NCBI RefSeq assembly: GCF_030704535.1
Contig: NC_081810.1
Location: 6,203,501 to 6,267,500 of the forward strand
DNA length: 64,000 bases
Origin: Vitis vinifera
Lineage: Eukaryota; Streptophyta; Magnoliopsida; Vitales; Vitaceae
Reading direction: 5' to 3'
Each line of letters begins with the position of its first letter. Within the stretch, counting starts at the first letter, position 1. Positions 33,635-48,019 of this stretch are shown one piece after another. The position numbers were made by a program, and so were the translations under genes. The notes beneath the pieces are model-generated. The model was not told where the DNA came from. It saw only the letters and a list, made by a program, of their open reading frames with translations, and ran no database searches.

Positions 33635-34650
33635 TTTTTAAAAAAAATTCTATTATCATTGTAAAAAATAATTCAAATACATTAATAAATTGAAAATAAA
33701 CTTAACTCTTATTCTCATTTCTTATTCCAATGTTTCAAATATAACGTCCATTTATTGATTAGTGTTGCCAAATCCGAACAATTGCATAGCAATACAAAGA
33801 AATGGAATTGAGCATATAAAACACTTTTTTTTTATAGTATCAAAAAGCTACTGAAAAAAATATTTCTTATCTCCAAGAAATTACTTTTTTAAAATGAAAA
33901 AATTACTTTCATTGAATGAATACATAAGCCGTATTTGGAATAACTTCTTATTCTTAATTTTAATTAAAAGCAAAAAGTCACAATTTTTTAAAAATAATAT
34001 TGATATTATAAAAAATGTATTAAACATAAAAAAACCTTTTTGAATAAATCAAAATAAAGCTTTAAAAAAAACATTTTCTTGATTTTCATATTAAGTTATT
34101 TTTTAAGTTATAAATTATTTAAATAAAATGAGCAGCATAAAAAATCTTATAGAGCTTTAAAAATGGTTTTTGACTACTCAAATCCACCCAATCGGAACCA
34201 TCATCCCGGTAACTTGGGGCCAGAAAAATTGGCAAAAGGAATGAGGTTAAAGTTCAGTACGTGTTGCATGCATCTTATTAAAGACCATAAAAGCAATTCC
34301 ATAATATATCACATTTGGAGTTTTGGATTTGGGTTTTTAAACTAAAATGAGAGAAATTTTGGGTTGTCGAAAGCGAAGAAAGATGAGAGAAAACTTTCAA
34401 ATAAGTAAATTGAAAACTTACAGATTGTGTGTGTGTGTTTTTTTTTTTTTTTTTTAAAAAAAGTTATAGATTAAGATTTTAATATTTTTTTTTTCTTAAT
34501 TTCAGTGGTTTGATTGATATAGAGGTTGAAATGATGTTGAGGATGCTAAGCTGGAGACATGAATGGGCAACTTGGGCATGAAAGATGGAGCCAGCTCAGA
34601 GGCATAAAAACGATAATACTTTTTATATTAAAAATTGATTTTCATATTAA
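33635..34650 (-). repeat. inverted copy of 30225-31285
   Basis: Read on the minus strand this matches 30225-31285 over about 1 kb (AGTGTTGCCAAATCCGAACA against TGTTCAGATTTGGCAACACT; TTGACTACTCAAATCCACCC; GTCTCCAGCTTAGC), with indels in homopolymers. The two arms are separated by about 2.3 kb. Copies in direct orientation lie after B, before D and at the window end. Confidence 0.8.
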
Positions 34651-35810
34651 ATTTTATACATCTATTTTAAAACAATTAAAATTTTATTCAATTTTCAATT
34701 ATAATATATGCACTGCCTCTCGCGGGTCGATACTGCTGACGAGTGCATGAAATTATTATAAATATCTCATGGAATGAGGACAGATTAAAGAAGAGGAGAG
34801 AGAGAGAGAGAGAGGGAGAAGAAGAAGACAACCAAAAAAGAAAAGGAAGACAGCATTGTAAACATAGAAAATGGAAAGTATTGGAAATATTTCATGAAAT
34901 CGGAGTAAACAACAAAACAAAATAAAATACTTTTAATCCCTGTTTCCTACTTCTGTCATAAAGTATGGATAGAGATGAGACGAAGGAGGAGAAGGAGGAG
35001 AAGGAGGAGCACTCAGCTTTCACCGATACTGCAGTGTGTTGTGGTGGTGTAGCATATGGTAGGATGTCATTCTTGCTCCAAAAGTGTGGGCAGATCCATT
35101 TTTATTTTCCTTTTTTCATCTCTGTCCTCACTGATTCGTTTTGGGTATCCATCAATATTTATCAGTGGGCTTGGTGTTAGTCAAAAGCCACCAATTTTTC
35201 TTTCCTTTTTTTTTTTCCCATATATTAGAATGAAATGTTGTTGTCCATTTTAGGGGAAGGCGTTATGCTGAACTGAACTGTGCGAGGGGAATGAAAATTA
35301 ATTTAGGGGTTTTCTTCCTCCTCTATTTTTGGCTCTCTTTCATGAGGGTACAGATTCTCTTTTTTTCTCTCGGAGTGTTTGGATTGTTTCATTCCATTTA
35401 ACTATTTTTGCAGCATATTCCGAGTGTTATAGGTATTGGGTAATCAGTAATACAGAAAATGTAATATAATTTTGTACTATGTAGTTTTGGACTTGGGGTA
35501 GGATGAGTTTAATTTATGTAGATTCATGTCACTATTCTCAGCCTTCAATGCATTGATTTCTCCAGATTTTGATATATATATATATATATATATACAAACT
35601 GCAATGGGAATAAAAAGGATGGTTGTTTCTTCAAGAATTCTGAGAAAAAAAAAGGGGGTGGGGGGGCAAGAGAGGTTTGAGGAGGCCATTGGGACTGTTA
35701 TCAGTTCTGTGTCTTTTGTTTTCAAGTTGTAAGAAGTCCCTGTTATGCCATTTGCTATGTTGTTTCTGTCCAATTTTCAGTTGAAAGAGTGGTAGATTAG
35801 AGAAGGAGGA
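34651..35810 (+). promoter_or_regulatory. 5' flank of gene E
   Basis: Homologous in pieces to the flank of gene I: AAATATCTCATGGAATG (34757), TCATAAAGTATGGATAGAG (34957; the TATA position of gene I), AGCTTTCACC, GTGTTAG-CAAAAGC and the leader after TTTTCAG at 35774-35780. Relative to gene I it carries an extra segment at about 35215-35680 with a (TA)n tract (35573-35594). A purine repeat of AGAGAG and GAAGAA lies at 34795-34830. Confidence 0.55.
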
Positions 35811-37315
<1,505 letters not shown>

Positions 37316-39046
37316 GAACATCATATGTGATGGTATTATAGCCCTAATTTGGCTGGCATGTATGGAGACTCTTTCAAACATCTTAGCTTCCTCTACTGCT
37401 TCCATGCCTGGATCCTTTCTTTTTCCTGAATAATCTGCTTGTCATGCCAAAGTCTTTAGTTTTTTTGGTGTGGGGTTCCCTTGAAAACCTTGCTGCATGA
37501 TGCTTATAATAATGTTTGGAAAGTTTGCTAATTTTTATTTGGGTTCAAATTTTAATTTTTCAAAAAGTTTCTTATTATTTGATGAGATTCTTGTGAAGGG
37601 TGTTTTTATAAGGATTTTAATTCCATACATAAATCATACATCTTTAATCTCAATACCATTGAAATATATATCCAATCCTTTGTTGTTCTTTCGTTTTTTT
37701 GTAACTTAATTGTAGTAGGATCGGAAATATGCGAACACTTTCTACTTTTGACCATTTGCTTTGCTAAATTAGACCAACTTTTCATAATACAATTCTCAAG
37801 TATTTCTTCATTTTCATTACAATGATCATGCATGGATATGGAAAAACTAATCGGACTCTAATGTCGTTCAAATGCATTTCATAGATCAATCTTCATCGTC
37901 GTATCCTAATTTTCAAAACTTGTTAGAACTTCTAAACTTAGTCAATATGTATAGACATGATATCCTCCATGATTTTTTTTTATTGCAACGAAAAAAAGTT
38001 ATACATTCTATATTTGATCCCTAAATAAAAAAGAAAAAAAGAAAAAAAAAAGAATGTCTTGCAAAAATATTAGGGTTGCACAAAGTTTGGTTGTTAGAAT
38101 AAGTAAAAATGATGTGCATCAAAATATGTCTTTGAGAATGGCAAATATGTGAGTGCGCTTTAAAAACTCAAATGGCTTCAAATGAATTTCAAGGAAATGA
38201 TTCCAACATATATTCATCTTCTTATACCTTTCTGTGCTTCTCCACCATTTGTAACAATTTCCTCACTCATTTGTAATCCTAATAAACCTTCCGACCTATT
38301 TTAAAATTTGTCAATATATTTTAAGCTAAGCTCACCATCTATAGTATCAAAAAAATTTCTCCTTAATCCATGTGGGATATGTATAATGAATAATATTTGC
38401 TCAAAGGTTAAATATATGAAAATAATTAAGATTCAATCACATAAAAATTACATATAGCAAGTAGGGATAACAATTTTGATACTAATATAATAAAACGACT
38501 AAAAAATTACATGGATTTTAGTAGTTTTGGGTTAAGTATAATCATATTTATGTTATAATTGTGTAAACACATTTATTAAACCAATGATATTGGAATGTGA
38601 CTATTCAACTCATTTAACCCATTTATTTATTCATATCAAAACACATCTATGATATGATTATGAGAACTAATTTATGATTGACATAACCAATTTATAACTT
38701 ATTAATTAATTCATATAAATTTATTAATTTTATAGATATTTAAAAAATATTAAAAATTTAAAACACTTTTTCAATTATAAAGATGTCCTATAAAACACTA
38801 AGGAGGTCACCCTTATTTATATATGAAATTAGGGAATTAAATTTGAAATATATGATATTTGATTACTTAATTTAAAGAATTTGATTTCTTAATTTCAATA
38901 ACTTTTCAGCCTCATTTAAGAAATTTGCCAACAATCAAATGTTTTTTCTAAGTCCCTTTTGACTTCAATTTCCCAATTTGTTTCTCCTATTTGAGAAATC
39001 TATCAATAAGAAAATATTTCTCTCTAATTCCTTTTTAACTTTAATT
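37316..39046. other. spacer after gene E
   Basis: 37316-37560 is a diverged version of the 3' flank of C, D and I (CTTAGCTTCCTCTACTGCTT, GCATGATGCTTATAATAAT). 37560-39046 is AT-rich, without a gene or a repeat shared elsewhere in the window that I could see. Confidence 0.6.
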
Positions 39047-39559
39047 ATTTTATTTTATTTTATAAGACTAGATTTTGAAACCGTTCAAATTTTACCGTGT
39101 GTTATTTTTAAAATCGTATATCGCATGTTCAATGTGTAGAATTCATGACTTATGAAATCCAAATTTTATTGAACTATAGGGTTATAACTTTAGTGACAAA
39201 TTTTATAGTAATTTAATCCTTCTTTTATTTTTAAGCCTACATAGCTCAACAAGTTGAATATATTTTTATCGTGTTAATGGGTTATCAGTCTTGATTTAAT
39301 TTAATTTATCAAAGAGGTTAAATGAATGATTCCCAATTTGCCACCACAATAACAAGAGACAACAGACAGAAGGAAAGAGAAACTAAAATACGTAATGTGA
39401 CTTTTCCTTTCATGTTGCTTACTATACTTGGTGTCTCTTAATTTGTTTTTATTATAAGATGTTAATAATATGATTTTATTGATTTATACCCCATATATAT
39501 CATTTGAGGGATTGAAAATATTGCAAATTCATAATTAAATTTAAAAGATAAATACATAT

Positions 39560-39612
<53 letters not shown>

Positions 39613-40462
39613 TAAAAAAAATCATCTATGTATAAAATAATAATAAGTAGTCTATTTTTATCATTTTTATGTTAGAAGTTAATCGAAAACATATTTTTTG
39701 TTTTTCCATAATTTATACAAAATTATAATAAAATTTTTATTCTAGATAAAATTATATTTTATAATTTGTAATAATTTAATTATATCAATTTAATATTTTG
39801 ATATCCGTCGTAAATTATATAGAAATATTGGAGTGCAAATACTAAACTACATAATAACAACAAGACACCTTATTCATCCAAATTTTCAAATTTCAAATAG
39901 AAAATATTAAAAACATAATTTTTAAATTTATTAAAATATTTATATTTGTAAAAAAGTAATTAATAAAGATTTTAAAATTTTAAATATGATTAATGAGATT
40001 ATTATGTGGGTATTTATTACTAATATTTAATATTAAAAAAAATAAAATAACAATATGATATTAAGATTATATTTTTATAAATATAGCAAAATGAGATTAT
40101 TCTAAATTCAGTGATGATAACATTATAGTAAAAATAAGGAGTGATATAATTATAAATATTTCACTAAGAGCATAAAAAATAAAAAAATATGGTAAATTTA
40201 GCGAGTAATATTGTTACTATAAATATCTGGTGACACGACGACAGATATATGAGTAGAGAAAAACCTCGCTATTCTACATATAGAGATTCAGATACCATTG
40301 CCTATGTCATGAAATCAGAGTCCACAAGAAGACAACATAAAATGCTATCGATCCATCGCTGTTTCTTGCTCCTGTTATAAATTATGGATACTAGATGAAG
40401 ATGAGAAGTAGAAGGAGAAGAAACACTTAGCTTTCAAGGAGTCGTAGAGCAGAGGAGGAGAC
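39047..40462 (+). promoter_or_regulatory. 5' flank of copy F, with single copy of the 600-bp unit
   Basis: Matches 20846-24668 before gene C, but the ~600-bp unit occurs once (39168-39814). Its internal microsatellite is a CACACACACA and (TA)n compound at 39558-39608. TATAAATT at 40376-40383 is the equivalent of the gene C TATA box. Confidence 0.7.
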
Positions 40463-40930
40463 ATGGCTCAGACATGTGGGTGCAGCTCTGGAGATAGTAG
40501 ATGGTTTCTCAAGGGAATGACTGCTCTTGTAACCGGTGGAACTAAAGGAATTGGGTTGGTGTTACCTGTTTTTACGTCTTTGGGTTTGGACTACACCTTC
40601 CTATATATAAACGTATGTATCAATTCTGCAGGCATGCAATTGTGGAGGAACTGGCTGGATTAGGAGCAACCATACACACGTGTTCTCGAAAAGAAAGCGA
40701 GCTCAATGAATGCTTAAAGGATTGGAAAGCTAAAGGTTTGGAGTGAGTGGTTCAGTGTGTGATGTATCCTCTCGGGCCCAAAGGGAGAAGCTAATGGAGA
40801 CTGTCTCTTCTGTGTTCAATGGGAAGCTGTATATCCTTGTAAGTTCCTCTAGTCTCTAAGGTTCCTATCCATGATATTCCACATACTTTGTCGAACTTCC
40901 TACAATTTGAGTTCCCCTACTTGATATATA
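40463..40930 (+). pseudogene. SDR copy F: frameshifted and truncated in intron 2
   Basis: Exon 1 (40463-40554) and exon 2 (40632-40838) resemble gene C. One T is missing in the AAAGGTTTGGAG stretch near 40737, so exon 2 has 207 bases instead of 208 and the frame is lost before NNAA. Intron 2 starts normally, but at a (TA)n tract (40921-40946) the sequence switches to the spacer normally found after gene G (compare 48000-48040), followed by an R2 repeat. Exons 3-5 are absent. The switch between two AT tracts points to recombination there. Confidence 0.92.
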
Positions 40931-40954
40931 TATATATATATATATTATATACTT

Positions 40955-41264
40955 TTTTTTAGAACCAGACAGCTTTGGTTTCAAAGACCCTACATTTACC
41001 CATCATCCTTGTTAAATAATTATGAGGAAGTCATACTTACACGTGGAGATTGAAAAAAATAATGAATGAATTCCACCAAATGAATTAATTTTGTTTGGCA
41101 ATTTCATTTGAAAATCAACAAAGAATGATGTGAGGTGTGAATCTTTTTCCATATATCAGCGCACATATTCAAATTCAGCCCTTTCCATTAATCTGATAGC
41201 GATTATGAGGTTGCGTAGATGCTACAACAACGACCAAATGTGATGAAGATTTCAGGAAGTGTTG
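40955..41264 (+). repeat. R2 repeat, copy 2, interrupted by copia 2
   Basis: Starts AGAACCAGACAGCTTTGG and is near identical to the other copies up to CAGGAAGTGTTG. Copia 2 is inserted here; the repeat resumes at 45539 with GAGTGCGCATGCTTGAGG. Confidence 0.9.
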
Positions 41265-41634
41265 TGAAGAATTTGAAGAAAAATATGAAGAATTTGAAAC
41301 AAAATATGGAGGAACACCTCAATTCATTCTGTGATACCTTCCTTTACAATGAATGAAAGCATAAATAAATAGCCTACGGATATGAGACAATTCCGGAATG
41401 GAATTTCCCTTACATGGAAAGTGAATAAACTCTTACATGGGAAGTGAATAAACTACTCTTACATGGAAAGTGAATAAACTACCTTGCTAGAATTACTCCT
41501 AAATATATAAACTACTCTTACATGGAAAGTGAATAAACTACCTTGCTAGAATTACTCCTAAATCAATTATAATAAAGGCTGTACATTACACTAATTAGGG
41601 AAGTAAACAGAGGATGCTGGCTTGATTTCCAACA
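41265..41634 (-). repeat. 3' LTR of copia 2, with 58-bp tandem duplication
   Basis: 370 bases, from TGAAGAATTTG to TTTCCAACA. It carries the segment from CTCTTACATGGAAAGTGAAT to ATTACTCCTAAAT twice (about 41455-41570), which the other LTR has once; this explains the 58-base length difference. Next to it, CTCCCCCTCAAG is the purine tract on the other strand. Confidence 0.92.
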
Positions 41635-41641
41635 CTCCCCC

Positions 41642-43642
41642 TCAAGCCGCATTGTAGATGTTGATCATTCCAAGTTTTTCTGTCAGATCTTCGAAGTTAA
41701 CTCGAGCAAGAGCTTTTGTGAGAATGTCAGCCGTTTGACAGTTTGTCGGAGTGTAGCTGACTTTGAAAACTCCTTCTTCAATCTTTTCCTTGATAAAGTG
41801 TCGATCTATCTCCACGTGCTTAGTTCGATCATGATGAACCGGATTCTTAGCGATACTGATGGCAGCTTGATTGTCGCAGTATAACACCATGGGATGCTTC
41901 AATGGAACCCGTAATTCTTCTAACAGCCTGTTCAACCAGATTCCCTCGCAGATACCTTGTGCCATAGCACGAAATTCTGCCTCAGCACTGCTACGGGCTA
42001 CCACTGACTGTTTCTTGCTTCGCCATGTAACCAAGTTCCCTCAGACAAATGAACAATAGCCTGAAGTTGATCTCCGATCAGTCACTAAACCTGCCCAATC
42101 TGCATCTGAAAAAATCTCTATCTCTTTATTTGTTGTTCTTTGAAAGAAGAGACCCTTTCCCGGTGTCATCTTGAGGTATCTCAATATTCTGATCACAGCA
42201 ATCATGTGTTTTTCGGTTGGATTATTCATGAATTGACTTACCACACTAACGGAGAAGCCGATGTCTGGCCTTGTATGAGAAAGATAGATGAGTTTCCCCA
42301 CAAGACGTTGATATCTTCCTTTATCAACTGGCGCACTTCCATCACTTTCTTCCAGTTTGACAGTTGTATCCATAGGTGTTTCTGCCGGCTTGCATCCTAG
42401 CATTCCTGTTTCATTCAATAAGTCCAGAACGTATTTGCGTTGTGAGACTGCTATACCTTTCTTTGACCTAGCAATCTCCATTCCGAGAAAGTACTTGAGG
42501 TTTCCAAGATCCTTGATCTCAAATTCCTTTGTCAGTAATTTTTTAAGTAAGTCAATTTTCTCTTCATGATCACCTGTCAAAATTATGTCGTCCACATATA
42601 CAATGATAATTGCCAGTTTCCCTTCTGGGAAGTGTTTCACAAATAATGTGTGATCGGATTGACATTGAACGAATCCGTACCCTTTCACTACCTTAGTGAA
42701 CCGTTCAAACCAGGCCCTGGGAGATTGTTTGAGACCATACAAGGATTTTCGGAGTCTGCAAACCTTGTTGAAATTTGATGTCGTCTCAAGTCCAGCAGGA
42801 ATGTCCATGTAAACTTCTTCCTCTAAGTCACCATTGAGGAAGACATTCTTCACATCAAGTTGGTGAAGCGACCAATCGAGATTAGCTGCCAAGGATAAAA
42901 GTACACGAACAGTATTGAGCTTGGCAACTGGAGCAAAAGTTTCTTGATAGTCAATGCCATAAGATTGGGTGAATCCTTTGGCAACCAACCGAGCCTTATA
43001 CCTGTCCACATTACCATCTGCCTTGTACTTTACTGTGAAAATCCACTTACACCCAACTGGTTTCTTACCTCTTGGGAGGTCAGTAATTTCCCACGTACCA
43101 TTCTTTTCCAGCGCCCGAACTTCCTCATCGACTGCCGCCTTCCACTTAGGATACTTGAAAGCTTCCTGAATATTCTGAGGAACTTGTATCTCTGTGATGC
43201 TAGAAGTGAATGCATGAAACGTAGGTGATAGCTTATCATAAGAAATAAAATTTCCAATGGGATGCTGAGTGCATGATCTAACTCCTTTCCTCCAAGCTAT
43301 GGGCATATTAAGAATATCATTTTCTAACTCGGAATCAACAGTACCATCAGGAGCGTTGTTACCTGGAAGTTTGCTTGGATTAGGACCCGGTTCTGCCTCA
43401 TGGGTTTGTTGAGAAAGTGATCTTTCCTCCGTTTCCTCTTGGATGTGCTCCTTATCCCACAAGTCAACAATGGACTCGGGTTGATTAAATGACTCTGGAG
43501 GAATGTGATTTTCAGTGGTGATGGGTGACTCACTGAATGACTCAAGATCCCAAAATTGATATTCCTGAGTTGAATTCTCCCCCTGAATATCGTTTTTGGG
43601 ATAGTAAGGCTGGGTTTCAAAAAAGGTGACATCCATTGAATT
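41642..43642 (-). pseudogene. copia 2 reverse transcriptase and RNase H, one stop
   Basis: The piece 42041-43636 (531 residues) has an acidic linker, then RT from about residue 190 (GCKWIFTVKYKADG, DRYKARLVAKGF, LDVKNVFLNGDL, YGLKQSPRAWF) and the intact active site YVDDI. It runs into RNase H (SDADWAGLVTDRRSTSGY) and is cut by TGA at 42041-42043. The same frame continues in 41642-42034 with RNase H motifs (SSAEAEFRAMA, YCDNQAAISI, RTKHVEIDRHFI, DILTKAL). Only this stop and the TAA upstream interrupt the frame. Confidence 0.92.
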
Positions 43643-45139
43643 TTAGAATTTTCTTGTGACCGGAGAGTAACACTTATACCCTTTTTGATTTGAAGAATAC
43701 CCAAGAAAGATGCACTTGAGTGACCTAGGATCAAGTTTACTTCTATGTTGTTGATTGATATGAACAAAGATAGAGCACCCGAAAATTTTAGGTGGGACGG
43801 TGGAGATGAGACGAGTAGTCGGAAAGGATTTTAGGAGTGTTTGACAAGGTGTTTGGAATTTTAGTACCCTAGACGGCATCCTATTGATGAGGTAGGCTGC
43901 CATAAGGACAGCTTGCCCCCAGAATAATTTTGGAACATTCATGGAGAACATTAGTGATCTAGCCACCTCTAACAAATGCCTATTTTTCCTTTCAGCGATT
44001 CCGTTTTGTTGTGGGGTATCAACACATGAATTTAAGTGAACTATCCCTTCTTGTGCTAGAAATTCTCCTAGAATGGAGTTGAAATAATCCCTAGCATTAT
44101 CAGACTTTAGAATTTGTATTTTTGACTGGAATTGAGTCTGAATCATATTTTTAAAATTTTTGAAAATTTGACTCGTTTCAGATTTTTCTTTCATGAGGAA
44201 TACCCAAGTTAATCTAGTGTGATCATCTATGAATGAGACAAACCACCTAGTACCAGTTACATTTTTTATTCTTGATGGACCCCAGATATTGCTATGAATC
44301 ATTGAGAATGGACTAGACTCTTTATAGGGTTGAATGGGAAAATGAGACCGGACTTGCTTTGATAATTGACAGATTTCACACTCAAAGGATTTTGGATTTT
44401 TATTAAATAATGAAGGAAATAAATGCTTGAGATACATAACATTTGGATGACCTAAGCGATAGTGCCACAACCTAATTGCACTATCGTTATTTTGACATGA
44501 AACCAAAAAAGAATTACTACCAACTGTCATTTGAGGTTGTTCTTGTGGATCGTGGCGCTCCTTAAGGATGTAGAGTCCAGAGCATTCCTCAGCATTGCCA
44601 ATCGTCTTCCCCGAATCCAAATCCTGAAATTCACAGTGAGTGGAGGAAAAATTAGTAATACACCTCTTTTCCTTAGTGAGTTTACTAATTGACAATAGAT
44701 TACAGTCCAAGTTAGGAACAAGGAGAACAGAGTTGAGAGTAAGATCCCTTGATAGCACAACTGAACCTGTTCCGGCAACCTTTGATAGTGAACCATCTGC
44801 TATTCGAACTGTTAAATTATTTGGACATGAGCTATATGTATCAAAAATTGTCGCATCTCCCGTCATATGATCAGATGCTCCTGAGTCCACTATCCAAGGT
44901 TTTTTACGTTTCTTACCAGCAGTGAAGGCACTCAAAAAATTACCTTTGTGAGCCAAGGTTCCGGAACCAATGACCTGGTTGGAAGATGAGCCAGTTTGTG
45001 ACTGTACTGACAAAAGAGGAGACAGTAGTTTCTGAAGCATCTCCATCTGATGAGAGGATGAAGACGATGAGATGATGATATCAGAAGTAGAGGATGATGA
45101 GTTGGTAGCCATTCCAAAGGCTGGACCGTATTTAGGCAT
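43643..45139 (-). pseudogene. copia 2 protease and integrase, gag missing
   Basis: 498 residues. Only a Ser-rich stretch precedes the protease site DSGASDH (Asp85). Integrase has the zinc finger His226, His231, Cys254, Cys257 and the catalytic core, but the first acidic position reads Asn284 (HSNIWGP); Asp347 (KSDNAR) and Glu383 (IAERKN) are present with 35 residues between. The missing first Asp should abolish strand transfer. The frame closes with TAA at 43643-43645, followed by the RT frame without a shift. The start Met is the first in the frame; a complete element of this family would have several hundred gag residues before it. Confidence 0.92.
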
Positions 45140-45209
45140 AAATTAGAAGAATAGAATTGAGTAAAAAAAAACTGACTAAAGATGAAGACGATGAGACAGG
45201 ATTAAACCT

Positions 45210-45221
45210 GCTCTGATACCA
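45210..45221 (-). other. primer-binding site of copia 2
   Basis: On the minus strand TGGTATCAGAGC immediately follows the LTR, the classical site for the 3' end of initiator Met-tRNA. Confidence 0.9.
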
Positions 45222-45533
45222 TGAAGAATTTGAAGAAAAATATGAAGAATTTGAAAACAAAATATGGAGGAACACCTCAATTCATTCTGTGATACCTTCC
45301 TTTACAATGAATGAAAGCATAAATAAATAGCCTACGGATATGAGACAATTCCGGAAGGGAATTTCCCTTACATGGAAAGTGAATAAACTCTTACATGGGA
45401 AGTGAATAAACTACTCTTACATGGAAAGTGAATAAACTACCTTGCTAGAATTACTCCTAAATCAATTATAATAAAGGCTGTACATTACACTAATTAGGGA
45501 AGTAAACAGAGGATGCTGGCTTGATTTCCAACA
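45222..45533 (-). repeat. 5' LTR of copia 2
   Basis: 312 bases, TGAAGAATTTG to TTTCCAACA, nearly identical to 41265-41634 apart from the 58-base duplication there and a few single-base differences. Confidence 0.93.
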
Positions 45534-45538
45534 TGTTG

Positions 45539-46140
45539 GAGTGCGCATGCTTGAGGATGAAAACTGTGAACTTGAAATGACTTAGAAGATTAATTTAAGT
45601 TTTCAAATACATAAAATATAATTAATAACATAACTTAATACAATAAGTTAAGGCTTCCTAAAGTCTTAAAATAAATAACTTTTTCCCAACCTGAAATATC
45701 CTTTGCCTTGGTAATATTCATGTTCTTCAAGATCAAAATTAGTTTGTTTGATATATAATTCAAATTAAAAGATGGAGGGTGTGCCGGGTCCTTTCTAAAT
45801 TCAAAATGGCATCATGAATCAGGTAAGGTTGTGCCCCACGGATGAAAATATAGTATTAGTTTGGACAATGTGCCATGGAAAGAAGATAGATTAAGTTCTA
45901 CATATTCATATCAGTTGTCTCAGCTTTCACGGCAGACATTTTCGACGCAAGAGACCGTCTCTTGCGGTGAGTATTAACCACACTTCTAAAGTTGGATGTT
46001 CGAGAAGACAACTGGGATTGATCAGTTTTGTCTCTTTTATTTTCAGCTTCCTAGAATCTCTCTCTCTATCTCTCTTTTTTTTTTCTCAAGGTTAATGTCA
46101 TTTTCTATGTTGTGGTAGAGTAGAGAAGAACTCAGAAGGC
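45539..46140 (+). promoter_or_regulatory. 5' flank of copy G with leader palindrome and candidate 5' UTR intron
   Basis: Matches 49095-49692 before gene H. At 45946-45966 two 10-base arms, CGCAAGAGAC and GTCTCTTGCG, flank one base, and GTGAGT follows directly at 45967, a strong splice donor. TTATTTTCAG at about 46037-46046 is a fitting acceptor. A 5' UTR intron of about 80 bases is inferred. Confidence 0.5.
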
Positions 46141-47301
<1,161 letters not shown>

Positions 47302-47988
47302 AAACAACTAGCATTTATATAATTGTTGTTTTCTCATATTTTTCATACTCACTCTAATATTCTTCATTATCATATTTATATATATATATATATATAGATA
47401 TATATATATATTTATGTAGGTGTACGTGCACACGTGTGTTCATGTGCGGATCATGGACATTTTTTTTGTATTCTGTCATATTCTTCTTACACTCTCAAAA
47501 TATTCATATATTTTTTACAATCTTCATGCATTTTTTTTTTTTAATTCTTGATATTCTCTCATATTCTTTGTATAATTTATATTGGAAAAATGAATAAAAA
47601 AAATATGGTTTAAAATTGATAAAATAAGAATAAAAGATATAAAAATAAAATAAAATGATAGAAAAATATCAATATTAGAGGAAGATATACTTGGATAATT
47701 AGACGCTAAAACCTTGAAGATGCAAACATAGTATGTGGCTATTTAATGAGGAACTTAAGGAATTTGTTCAATAATAGTAGCTACCATGGGATTAAAGGAT
47801 AGTGTAAACGAGTCCGAGGGAGAAACAATTTTAATAAAAAATTAATTAAAAATTTATATATTTGTAATAAAAATTTGAAATAAGTTAAATTAATTTAAAA
47901 TGATATATAAAAATGATTTACTGCTTTAAATCTATTTTTATTTTTTATTTTTTTTTCATTTCTTTTTTACTTTTTCTTTATATATATA

Positions 47989-48019
<31 letters not shown>

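Larger units (their letters stand above)
41265..45533 (-). mobile_element. Ty1/copia retrotransposon 2, gag-less
   Basis: LTRs at 41265-41634 and 45222-45533 are flanked by the target duplication TGTTG (41260-41264 and 45534-45538). On the minus strand: 5' LTR, an initiator-Met-type primer site, about 80 bases of leader, then protease, integrase, RT and RNase H, and a purine tract next to the 3' LTR. The gag capsid and zinc-knuckle region is missing. The rest is one long frame broken only by TAA at 43643 and TGA at 42041, and the LTRs differ little, so insertion is recent compared with copia 1. It would need gag from another element. Confidence 0.94.

Noticed and set aside
34795..34925. 60-codon Arg/Glu/Lys-rich frame
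   Set aside because: Product of an AGAGAG/GAAGAA purine repeat in the flank of gene E.
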